From contig NZ_JADKMY010000001.1 in assembly GCF_015351405.1 (NCBI RefSeq), positions 992,001 through 1,056,000 on the forward strand: 64,000 nt of DNA. Direction: 5' to 3'. Made by a program: the position numbers and the translations under genes. Source of the DNA: Corynebacterium suicordis DSM 45110 (GTDB lineage Bacteria > Actinomycetota > Actinomycetes > Mycobacteriales > Mycobacteriaceae). The notes under the pieces are model-generated. The model was not told the DNA's origin and searched no databases. It saw only the letters and a list, made by a program, of their open reading frames with translations. Of this stretch, positions 8,174 through 15,547 are shown one piece after another. Each line of letters starts with the position of its first letter. Positions within the stretch are counted from its first letter, which is position 1.

Positions 8174-10339
8174 GTGCTGGGTTGGGAAGACCAGAGACCA
8201 ATAGCGCAGGTCATCACGCCGGATAGGGCGCGCAACCTCGCGGATAAACCCAAGCTGCGTACCTTCTCGGATGCCCTGCTGAACTATCCCACCAAGTACG
8301 TTCGCGCGGGGAGTACGGAAGCCCTGGACCTGCTGGAGGAAGGGGAGATGTACACCTGCGTGGCAGAGATCCTCAACCTCAGCGAGAGGGAAAACCACTC
8401 CGGCAGAGGCCCGCGCACCATCGTCTCCTTCACCTTCACCGATGGTGCAGCCCTCATGGAATCCGCCCTGTTCGGAAACCCCGGACTGCACAAGGCATGC
8501 CTGGTGCCGGGCACCATCGTGCTGCTGTACGGAAAGCTCGGAAAGTTCCGCGATAACTGGCAGCTGAAAAACCCCAGCTACGTCACGGTCCAACCCGTGG
8601 AAGGCGGGAAGTTTGGCGCGTTCGGACCCCTGAAAACAATCGTGGATGTAGCCGGCTCCGGCGAGGCAGCACAAGAACTGCTGAATAAGCCATGGCTGCC
8701 GAGCTACCCGCGCCGGCCCGGCACCTCCACCTCCGAGCTCATCGGCGTGATGGACAAGATCCTGCAGGAGATGGGACACCCTAGGGAGATGCTCCCGCGG
8801 GAGGTGGCAGGCGCACCGGACTGGCCGATTGATCCGGAAGGGGAGCCGCTGCTCCCCTTCGCGGATGCACTGTTTCAGGTGCACCAACCGCCGCCGGAGG
8901 GACCTTTCGCCGCGCAGAATAGGATCAAGTTCAACGAGGCCTTGGAACTGCAGACGGTCATGGCCCTGCGCCGCGCCGATGCAGAAAAGCGCAGCGCCCG
9001 GGCGATTGGCTGGGGTGGGGAGGGGTTGGCGTCGGAACTAGAAAAAACGCTGCCCTACAGCCTCAGCGAGGGGCAAGTGCACGCGCTGGAAGTGATTGGC
9101 CGGGCCCTGAACAGCACGGATCCGGCGCAGCTGATGCTGCAGGGAGATGTGGGTTCCGGCAAGACCGTGGTGGCGCTGCTGGCGATGCTGCACGTGGTGG
9201 AGTCGGGCCATCAATGCGCATTCATTGCGCCCACCGAGGTGCTGGCAGCGCAACATGCGCGCACGCTCACGCAGCTGCTCTCCGGCACGAACGTGGGCGT
9301 GAGCCTGCTGACCGGATCTCAGCGCACCGCGGAGAAGAAGCTGAACCTGCTGAACATCATCAGCGGGCAGGCGGACATCGTGGTGGGTACGCACGCGCTG
9401 ATTCAGGAGGGTGTGGAGTTTGCGGATCTGGGGCTGGTCATCGTGGATGAGCAGCATCGCTTCGGCGTGCGTCAGCGCGACAAGCTGCGGGAATCCGCGC
9501 CGATGGACCGCACCCCGCACATGATCGTGATGACCGCCACGCCCATTCCCCGCACCGTGGCCATGACCATGTTCGGCGATCTCACTCCCGTACGCCTGGA
9601 GGGTCTTCCCGCTGGCCGCGGAAGCATTTCCACGTCGGTGGTGCCTGCGTGGAAGCCGCGTTGGGTGCAGCGCATGTGGGAGCGGATGGCCGAGGAAGTG
9701 CGCGCGGGCCGTCAAGCCTATGTGGTGGTGCCGCGCATCGAGGGGGACCAGGGCGTGGAGGCCTGGGGCGAGCGCATCGCCACCCAATTGCTGCCGGATG
9801 CCACCGTGGCCGTGCTGCATGGCCGTCTCCCGGCCGAGGAAAAAGACGAGGTCATGACCGCATTCTCCCGCGGTCGGGTGGACGTATTGGTGGCCACCAC
9901 GGTGATCGAGGTGGGCGTGGACGTGCCGAACGCCACGATGATGTTGATTCTCGACGCCGAAAACTTCGGCGTCTCCCAACTGCACCAGCTGCGTGGCCGC
10001 GTGGGCCGAGGTGCCGCGGATGCCGTGTGTCTGCTGCACACCGAAAGCTTTGAGGACACCCCGAGCTATCGCCGGCTGGAAGCAGTGGCGGGAACCCTTG
10101 ATGGGTTCGTGCTGGCGGAGCTGGACCTGCAGCAGCGCACCGAAGGGGACATCCTGGGCGAGCAGCAATCCGGATCCCGCGTGCGCCGCGCCACCTTGCT
10201 GGATCTCATCGAAGACGAGGAGATCATCGTGGAAGCGCGCCGTTATGCCACCGAGTTGGTGGAGTTCGATGAAGAGCTGGCCCGGCACCTGGTGGCTGGT
10301 CTGCAGGTGGAAGAGCAGGAATATATCGAGCGCAGTTAG
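8174..10339 (+). CDS. recG: ATP-dependent DNA helicase RecG
   Basis: Branched-DNA helicase that regresses stalled forks and processes Holliday junctions. 721 aa. The N-terminal third contains the OB-fold wedge domain; the motor carries Walker A LQGDVGSGKTVVALL, motif II VIVDEQHRFGV, MTATPIPRT (motif III) and the motif VI region QLHQLRGRVGRG. GTG 8174 follows the previous stop directly, so translation is probably coupled. Confidence 0.96.
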   Translation: MLGWEDQRPIAQVITPDRARNLADKPKLRTFSDALLNYPTKYVRAGSTEALDLLEEGEMYTCVAEILNLSERENHSGRGPRTIVSFTFTDGAALMESALFGNPGLHKACLVPGTIVLLYGKLGKFRDNWQLKNPSYVTVQPVEGGKFGAFGPLKTIVDVAGSGEAAQELLNKPWLPSYPRRPGTSTSELIGVMDKILQEMGHPREMLPREVAGAPDWPIDPEGEPLLPFADALFQVHQPPPEGPFAAQNRIKFNEALELQTVMALRRADAEKRSARAIGWGGEGLASELEKTLPYSLSEGQVHALEVIGRALNSTDPAQLMLQGDVGSGKTVVALLAMLHVVESGHQCAFIAPTEVLAAQHARTLTQLLSGTNVGVSLLTGSQRTAEKKLNLLNIISGQADIVVGTHALIQEGVEFADLGLVIVDEQHRFGVRQRDKLRESAPMDRTPHMIVMTATPIPRTVAMTMFGDLTPVRLEGLPAGRGSISTSVVPAWKPRWVQRMWERMAEEVRAGRQAYVVVPRIEGDQGVEAWGERIATQLLPDATVAVLHGRLPAEEKDEVMTAFSRGRVDVLVATTVIEVGVDVPNATMMLILDAENFGVSQLHQLRGRVGRGAADAVCLLHTESFEDTPSYRRLEAVAGTLDGFVLAELDLQQRTEGDILGEQQSGSRVRRATLLDLIEDEEIIVEARRYATELVEFDEELARHLVAGLQVEEQEYIERS

Positions 10340-10362
10340 GAACTCGCGCGGGAAGACCTAAG

Positions 10363-10632
10363 ATGGTCGCCATGAAGATTTACGCTCCCTTTGCGGGGAC
10401 GGTTCGCTATGCGGTGGCCGATGGGGACACCGTGCGCGCGGGAGAACCCGTGGCCATCGTGGAAGCGATGAAGCTGGAAGCCCCGGTGCTGGCTCCTGCG
10501 CCTGGCATTGTGCGCAGAGTAATCCACGAAGACTTTGTGACAGTGGCCGGGGGAGATGAGCTGCTGCAAATCAAGGCAGCGGGTGCAGAGAAGGCCAGTC
10601 ATGAAGCGGTAGAAAAAGGAGAACAGAGATGA
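10363..10632 (+). CDS. Stand-alone biotinyl carrier domain protein
   Basis: 89-aa protein that is little more than one biotinyl/lipoyl hammerhead domain. It has IYAPFAGTVRYAVADGDTV, then EAMKLEA with the target Lys37, then a PAPGIVRRV half. The start at ATG 10363 has GGAAG 7 nt ahead; ATG 10372 is an alternative. It overlaps rsmD by ATGA. It could serve as carrier subunit for an acyl-CoA carboxylase, or be the surviving C-terminal domain of a pyruvate carboxylase gene: mycobacteria carry pyc at this exact point between recG and rsmD. Confidence 0.85.
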   Translation: MVAMKIYAPFAGTVRYAVADGDTVRAGEPVAIVEAMKLEAPVLAPAPGIVRRVIHEDFVTVAGGDELLQIKAAGAEKASHEAVEKGEQR

Positions 10633-11204
10633 CGCGCATTATTTCCGGATCAGCGAGGGGCCGCAAAATCGCCGTTCCTCCCTCCGGCACCCGGCCCACG
10701 GCAGACCGCGCCCGGGAAGGGCTGTTTTCCTCCCTGCAGGTTCGCTTCGGATTCCAGGATGAGCGCGTGCTGGATTTGTTCGCTGGCTCCGGCGCGCTGG
10801 GCTTGGAGGCAGCCTCGCGCGGGGCGGCAGAAGTGACGCTGGTGGATGATAACCATCGCGCGGTGGAGACAATCCAGGCCAATGCCAAAGTGGTGGGTCA
10901 TCCACAGGTGCGGGTAGTGGAGGCCAAGGCGTCGACCTTCCTGCAAGGCGCGAAGCATGGCCACTACACGATGGTGCTGGCGGATCCGCCTTATGAGCTT
11001 AGCGATGATGCTGCGAATGAGATCGTGGCAGCTCTCATTCCTTTGCTGGCCCAGGATGCGGTGGTGGTGATGGAGCGGCACACGAACTCCGCGGAAACGG
11101 ATTGGCCGGAGGGTTTTGAGCCCACCGGGCAGAAGCTGAAGAAGCGCACCTTCGGTATCGCTCGCTTTGACATGGCTATCTGGCGAGGCACAGCCGAAAG
11201 CTAG
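10629..11204 (+). CDS. rsmD: 16S rRNA (guanine966-N2)-methyltransferase
   Basis: Methylates G966 of 16S rRNA in the 30S subunit. 191 aa. MTRIISGSARGRKIAVP at the start, TADRAREGLFSSL, the SAM-binding VLDLFAGSGALGLEA, and the catalytic VLADPPYE (DPPY class). Start ATG overlaps the upstream stop. Normally followed by coaD, as here. Confidence 0.95.
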   Translation: MTRIISGSARGRKIAVPPSGTRPTADRAREGLFSSLQVRFGFQDERVLDLFAGSGALGLEAASRGAAEVTLVDDNHRAVETIQANAKVVGHPQVRVVEAKASTFLQGAKHGHYTMVLADPPYELSDDAANEIVAALIPLLAQDAVVVMERHTNSAETDWPEGFEPTGQKLKKRTFGIARFDMAIWRGTAES

Positions 11205-11259
11205 CCGCCGGGACTTGCCGCGCAAGCACTGCCACACGCGCGCCGTTACACTGGTTTTC

Positions 11260-11754
11260 ATGCATGTTGTTTGCCCAGGATCCTTTGACCCGGTGACTTC
11301 AGGTCACCTCGATATCTTCACGCGCGCTGCGCAGAATTGGGAAAAAGTCACGGTGTTGGTGACATTTAACCCCAATAAGAAGGGCTTGTTCTCCGCGGAG
11401 GAGCGCGTGGATTTGATCCGCAAGTCCATCGCTGCACTCCCGAATGCGCCACAGAACATCGAGGTGGATACGTTCCAGGGGCTGCTGGTCAACTACTTGT
11501 CCGAGCACAATATCAAGGCCATGGTGAAGGGTCTGCGCAGCTCACTGGACTATGAATACGAGCTGCCAATGGCGCAGATGAACCACCGTCTCTCCGGCGC
11601 GGAAACCTACTTCCTGCTCACCAGCCCGGAATACGGCTATGTGTCCTCCACCTTGTGCAAGGAAGTGGCGAAGTACGGCGGGGACGTACAGGGACTGCTT
11701 CCAGAGCCAGTGGTCAGCGCGATGCAGCAGAAATTCGCCGAGAACCAGCGCTAA
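11260..11754 (+). CDS. coaD: Phosphopantetheine adenylyltransferase
   Basis: Transfers AMP to 4'-phosphopantetheine, the penultimate step of coenzyme A synthesis. 164 aa. VCPGSFDPVTSGHLDIFTRAA holds the HxGH-like nucleotidyltransferase motif (TSGH). KGLRSSLDYEYELPMAQMNH and the SSTLCKEVA region are typical. Start at ATG 11260 because MHVVCPGSFDP is the family N-terminus; the longer open frame upstream runs through the end of rsmD. Confidence 0.95.
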   Translation: MHVVCPGSFDPVTSGHLDIFTRAAQNWEKVTVLVTFNPNKKGLFSAEERVDLIRKSIAALPNAPQNIEVDTFQGLLVNYLSEHNIKAMVKGLRSSLDYEYELPMAQMNHRLSGAETYFLLTSPEYGYVSSTLCKEVAKYGGDVQGLLPEPVVSAMQQKFAENQR

Positions 11755-11836
11755 CCACATACATTTCTTCAGTCACACCAATTAACATGCGTGTCTTACT
11801 GTCCCAAAGTTGCGCACAAGTGCCATAGTTGAAGGC

Positions 11837-12544
11837 ATGTATAAGACATTCCAGGGTATGGACGACCTTCAACAGATGGTGGAGCAGGCCTACGGCGTGC
11901 CCATGACCGCTAACTGCATGGTCCCGCGCCGTGAGGTGCTGGATATTCTCGATGAGATGCGCAATGCCATCCCCATCGAGCTGGATGACGCCCAAGATGT
12001 CCTGGATCACCGCGATAACATCATCGCGGATTCCCAGGCGCAGGCCAATAACCTGGTGGCCGACGCTGAAGACGAACAGGATCGGATCTTGCGCGAAGCT
12101 CAGGCACGCGCGAATGACCTGGTTCAGGACGCGGAAGACCGCGCCGCCTCCACCGTCGCACACGCCGAGGCAGAGGCCGACCGCCTGGTCTCCGATGCCC
12201 GTCGCGAATACGAGCAGGTCACCGAGCGTGCCGCAGCTGAGGCCGACCGCCTCATCAACTCCGGTAACGAGTCCTACCAGCGCTCCGTGGACGAGGGCAT
12301 CGCCGAGCAGCAGCGCCTCATCTCCGAGTCCGAGGTTGTCCGCAACGCGGAGGCGGAAGCCCAGCGCATCATCGAGTCCGCCCACGCGGATTCCGACCGC
12401 CTGCGTACCGAGTGCGATCGTTACGTGGATTCCACCCTGGCCGAGTTCGAGAGCTCTTTGACCGACACCTTGCGCGTGGTCAACCGCGATCGCGCCGCCC
12501 TGCGCAAGGGTGCGGGTGCAGCGGGTTACCGCCCGCAGCACTAA
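11837..12544 (+). CDS. sepIVA: DivIVA-domain septation factor SepIVA-like
   Basis: 235 aa, predicted almost entirely coiled coil after about residue 45, with Ala/Glu/Asp heptads. The N-terminus MYKTFQGMDDLQQMVEQAYGVPMT and LDDAQDVLD closely resemble mycobacterial Rv2927c (SepIVA), an essential cytosolic factor for septation. Its neighbours (DUF177, rnc, mutM) match the mycobacterial order too. ATG 11837 is chosen from that similarity; a TTG at 11810 is in frame but unsupported. The C-terminus is basic. Confidence 0.85.
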   Translation: MYKTFQGMDDLQQMVEQAYGVPMTANCMVPRREVLDILDEMRNAIPIELDDAQDVLDHRDNIIADSQAQANNLVADAEDEQDRILREAQARANDLVQDAEDRAASTVAHAEAEADRLVSDARREYEQVTERAAAEADRLINSGNESYQRSVDEGIAEQQRLISESEVVRNAEAEAQRIIESAHADSDRLRTECDRYVDSTLAEFESSLTDTLRVVNRDRAALRKGAGAAGYRPQH

Positions 12545-12563
12545 AGCAGGTAAAAATGAAGGC

Positions 12564-13121
12564 ATGAGCAACCCATTTGTCATTCATGTTGGTGATATCA
12601 CCAGCGGTTCCCTGGAGCAGATCGAAACCTCGGGTCCTTCTCCTGTGCGATGGGGCGCAAACATGCTGGCCGTTGAAGAAGGTACTGACGTGCGTGTCGA
12701 CGCCACCGTCAGCAACCTCGGCGAAGCATTTATGGTCCACGCTGAAGTTTCCGGTGAAGCCACCGGCACCTGCGCCCGCTGCTTGAATCCTCTGTCCCCG
12801 GAATTCACCGTCCGGATCAATGACGTATTCGGCGCGTCCCCTGATTTCATCGCGGGTGACGAGGCCGAAGAGGGCGAAGAGCCCCTGCTGGTGGAGAACA
12901 ATTCAATTGATATCTCCCAGCTGGTCATCGATGAAGCCGGCCTGAACACCCCGTTTTCTCCCACCTGCAAGGATTACGGGACGGACTGCCAGGACAGCAC
13001 TCCCGCACCTGACGGCATCTCTGAAGAGGTTGAGGCAGAAGAAAAGCCCGATCCCCGCTGGGCTGGGCTGGAGAAGTTCAAGTTGGGCGAAGAGCTGAAC
13101 GAAGAGCCGGGCGAGAACTAA
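12564..13121 (+). CDS. DUF177/YceD family protein
   Basis: 185 aa, acidic. It contains the family CARCL motif near residue 70 and, further on, SPTCKDYGTDC in place of the commoner CxxLCxxCG, so four cysteines remain for a possible metal site. YceD homologues sit beside rpmF or rnc and have been linked to 23S rRNA accumulation; here it precedes rnc by 3 nt, suggesting a shared transcript. Start ATG 12564 (MSNPFVIHVGDI) is preceded by GAAGG. Molecular function not established. Confidence 0.87.
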   Translation: MSNPFVIHVGDITSGSLEQIETSGPSPVRWGANMLAVEEGTDVRVDATVSNLGEAFMVHAEVSGEATGTCARCLNPLSPEFTVRINDVFGASPDFIAGDEAEEGEEPLLVENNSIDISQLVIDEAGLNTPFSPTCKDYGTDCQDSTPAPDGISEEVEAEEKPDPRWAGLEKFKLGEELNEEPGEN

Positions 13122-13124
13122 CAC

Positions 13125-13898
13125 ATGGCTAGAAAACGCCGCCTGACCGGCGAAGCAGCGCTCGAGGCTGCCTACAGCAAGACGGATCACGCGCCACTCC
13201 TGGAGGCATGGGGTGTCACGCTGTCCGATGACATGCTCCGCCTCGCGCTTACGCACCGCTCCTTCGCTCACGAGAACGAAAACCTGCCGCACAACGAGCG
13301 CTTGGAGTTCCTAGGCGATGCCGTGCTGGGAGTTTCCGTGGCCGAGCAGCTCTACCGCGAATTCCCCACGCGCCCTGAGTCTGATCTCTCCAAAATGCGC
13401 GCCGGAGTGGTGAACATGTACGCGCTGGCGGATGTGGCTCGCGAACTCGGCATGGGCCCGTACATCCTGCTGGGCCGCGGTGAGATGCACACCAATGGTT
13501 CGGATAAGCATTCCATCCTCTCCGATACCGTGGAGGCCATCCTCGGCGCGATCTACCTGGAGCACGGTTTCGAGAAGGCGCGGGAGACCATCCTGCGCAT
13601 CTTCGCCAGCCGCATCACCAATGCGCCATCGACTGGGCTGAACATGGACTGGAAGACCGTCCTGCTGGAAAAGCTCAGCGACATGAAGCTGCTGCTTCCT
13701 TCATACGAGACCAGCGCCAGCGGCCCCGAGCACAGCCAGACCTTCAGCTCTGAATTGAAGGTCGGGGAGAACCTGCAGACCGCAGGCACCGGACGCACCA
13801 AGAAGGAAGCCGAGCACGCCGCCGCCAAGGCGATGGTGGAGTTGCTCAACGGCCCAGCCCCACAGGCACAGAAGGCCTCCGGCAAGGCGACCAGCTAA
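13125..13898 (+). CDS. rnc: Ribonuclease III
   Basis: Cleaves double-stranded RNA in rRNA and mRNA processing. 257 aa. The N-terminal endonuclease domain has the signature HNERLEFLGDAVLG and the second acidic site DTVEAILGAIYLEHG; the C-terminal dsRNA-binding domain runs about residues 168-242 (SGPEHSQTFSSELKVG, KEAEHAAAKAM). It is tightly packed between DUF177 and mutM. Confidence 0.96.
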   Translation: MARKRRLTGEAALEAAYSKTDHAPLLEAWGVTLSDDMLRLALTHRSFAHENENLPHNERLEFLGDAVLGVSVAEQLYREFPTRPESDLSKMRAGVVNMYALADVARELGMGPYILLGRGEMHTNGSDKHSILSDTVEAILGAIYLEHGFEKARETILRIFASRITNAPSTGLNMDWKTVLLEKLSDMKLLLPSYETSASGPEHSQTFSSELKVGENLQTAGTGRTKKEAEHAAAKAMVELLNGPAPQAQKASGKATS

Positions 13899-13902
13899 CC
13901 TC

Positions 13903-14799
13903 ATGCCCGAATTACCCGAGGTCGAGGTTGTCCGCGCCGGCCTGGAACGCCACGTGGTGGGCAGGACGTTCGAATCGGTCGAGGTTCTTCACCCGCGTGC
14001 CGTGCGCTCGCACATGGGGGAGGACCTTTCTTCTCTTCTCGACGCCACCCTGATCCGCTCCGCCCGTCGCCGCGGCAAGTTTCTCTGGCTCGAGCTCAGC
14101 CGAAAGATCCCCGGTACAGCTCTGGGTTCTGATGGCGACTGGGCAGAGCCGACCGAGGCATTAGTGGTGCATCTGGGCATGAGCGGGCAGATGCTGGTGA
14201 CTGAACCCGATGCGGTGAAGTCCACTCACCTGCGTATCCGCGCGCGGCTTTCGGGCGGGGTGGATCTGAACTTCGTGGATCAGCGAACCTTTGGCCGCTG
14301 GGAGCTGGTCTCTCTGGTGGAGGACCCACACGGCGAATACCCGGCTGGTGTCCCGGCCTCCGCAGCGCACATTGCTCAGGATCCGCTGGAAACCACGTTC
14401 GACGCTAAAGCGGTGGCCAAGGACATCAAGCGCAGGCAGTCACCGATCAAGTTGGTGTTGCTGAACCAGGAAGTTGTCTCTGGCATCGGCAATATTTACG
14501 CCGATGAAGCCCTCTGGGCAGCTGGCGTGCGGCCACGGAGGAAGGCCGCTGGTTTGAGCGGGGTTGGCGTCGAAAGGATAATTCACGCTGCCCACGAGGT
14601 GATGGAACGGGCGCTGGAAGCCGGCGGGACCAGCTTCGATGCGCTATACGTGAACGTGAATGGTGCCTCGGGGTATTTCTCGCGCTCGCTGAACGTTTAT
14701 GGGCGCGAGGGACGGCCGTGCGTGCGCTGCGAAACGCCTATTCAGCGGGTTGTTGTGGGTGGGCGTTCTTCGCATTTTTGCCCCGTGTGCCAGCGGTGA
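13903..14799 (+). CDS. mutM: Formamidopyrimidine-DNA glycosylase (Fpg)
   Basis: Excises 8-oxoguanine and formamidopyrimidines. The mature N-terminus PELPEVEVV provides the catalytic proline. HLGMSGQM and NIYADEALW are present. The C-terminal zinc finger has CVRC and HFCPVC with a shortened family-like spacing (CxxC...CxxC). 298 aa. The segment LSSLLDATLIRS is encoded over one copy of the dispersed GGCGTCG motif (14040-14046). Confidence 0.95.
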   Translation: MPELPEVEVVRAGLERHVVGRTFESVEVLHPRAVRSHMGEDLSSLLDATLIRSARRRGKFLWLELSRKIPGTALGSDGDWAEPTEALVVHLGMSGQMLVTEPDAVKSTHLRIRARLSGGVDLNFVDQRTFGRWELVSLVEDPHGEYPAGVPASAAHIAQDPLETTFDAKAVAKDIKRRQSPIKLVLLNQEVVSGIGNIYADEALWAAGVRPRRKAAGLSGVGVERIIHAAHEVMERALEAGGTSFDALYVNVNGASGYFSRSLNVYGREGRPCVRCETPIQRVVVGGRSSHFCPVCQR

Positions 14800-14887
14800 C
14801 AGCGCGGGGGTCCGAGATTACCTCTCGTGGGGAGCGGAGTGAGTCAAAGATATTCGGTATGCAGTTTCGACCCGGTTGCGCCTAGTT

Positions 14888-14922
14888 TGTTCAAGTCAGG
14901 GTAGATGAACATCTTGTACAAG
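14888..14922. promoter_or_regulatory. Inverted repeats upstream of toxin-antitoxin pair
   Basis: TGTTCA (14888-14893) and TGAACA (14906-14911) form one inverted repeat. The 10-bp perfect palindrome CTTGTACAAG (14913-14922) follows at once, ending 15 nt before the antitoxin start. Phd/YefM antitoxins usually repress their own operon through such palindromes, so this is a likely operator. No clear -35/-10 pair could be assigned. Confidence 0.5.
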
Positions 14923-14937
14923 TGGTACGGTTCAGAT

Positions 14938-15186
14938 ATGAATTCCGTGACGCTATCCCAGTTCCGCAGTAAGCAAAGTGATTACATCGCTGCTGCGCAG
15001 CGTGAGCCTGTCGAGATTACCTCTCGTGGGGCTGGGAGGCGTGCCGTGGTGGTTTCACCAGACTTCTTCGACCGCGCGATAGAAGCACTTGAGGATCAGG
15101 CGGACGTTCGTGCTGCTGCGGATGCTCGCCGTGAAGGTGGTCCATACATTCCATTCGATGACCTGGCGAAAGAACTCGGTCTTTAG
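14938..15186 (+). CDS. Phd/YefM-family antitoxin
   Basis: 82 aa from ATG 14938 (MNSVTLSQFRSKQSDYI). The N-terminal half has the Phd/YefM fold signature with EITSRGAGRRAVVVSP; the C-terminal tail (ADARREGGPYIPFDDLAKELGL) is the usual flexible toxin-neutralising segment. It would bind the RelE-like toxin encoded 18 nt downstream and repress the pair. A 20-nt stretch inside the gene (15012-15031) is repeated exactly upstream at 14813-14832. It lies between mutM and a symporter gene, a position empty in relatives that I know, consistent with acquisition. Confidence 0.88.
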   Translation: MNSVTLSQFRSKQSDYIAAAQREPVEITSRGAGRRAVVVSPDFFDRAIEALEDQADVRAAADARREGGPYIPFDDLAKELGL

Positions 15187-15204
15187 AGCGCACATTCCTT
15201 CTAA

Positions 15205-15462
15205 ATGAGGTATCAGGTTTCCGTCTCGCGCGATGTGGCGAAAACGTTTCGCCGTATTCATCCACAGGATGCGAAGAGATTGAAGGTTGCCATCGAAGCT
15301 CTGGCGGATGATCCGCGACCTCCCGGAAGTATCCAGTTAGCTGGAGGTGAGGGTGAACTGCGCATCCGCGTCGGTGACTACCGGGTTATCTATGAGATCC
15401 GTGATCGCGAGTTGATCGTCCTCGTCCTCCGCGTAGGGCATCGACGCCAGGTGTATCGCTAA
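15205..15462 (+). CDS. RelE/ParE-family toxin
   Basis: 85 aa, basic. The RelE core is visible: LAGGEGELRIRVGDYRVIYEI and the C-terminal VLRVGHRRQVYR, with Arg53, Arg60 and Arg80 in the places of the RNA-binding/catalytic basic residues. Such toxins cleave mRNA on the ribosome. The short gap to the antitoxin and shared direction make a standard type II pair. Whether it is active cannot be told from sequence, but the frame is intact. Confidence 0.87.
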   Translation: MRYQVSVSRDVAKTFRRIHPQDAKRLKVAIEALADDPRPPGSIQLAGGEGELRIRVGDYRVIYEIRDRELIVLVLRVGHRRQVYR

Positions 15463-15547
15463 TATCAGCCGGATTCCTTTTCACGAAATTGGAAAAGTGT
15501 CAGAATTGATGCCCCGAATTCCCACGGAATAGGATAGGTTCCTCACT

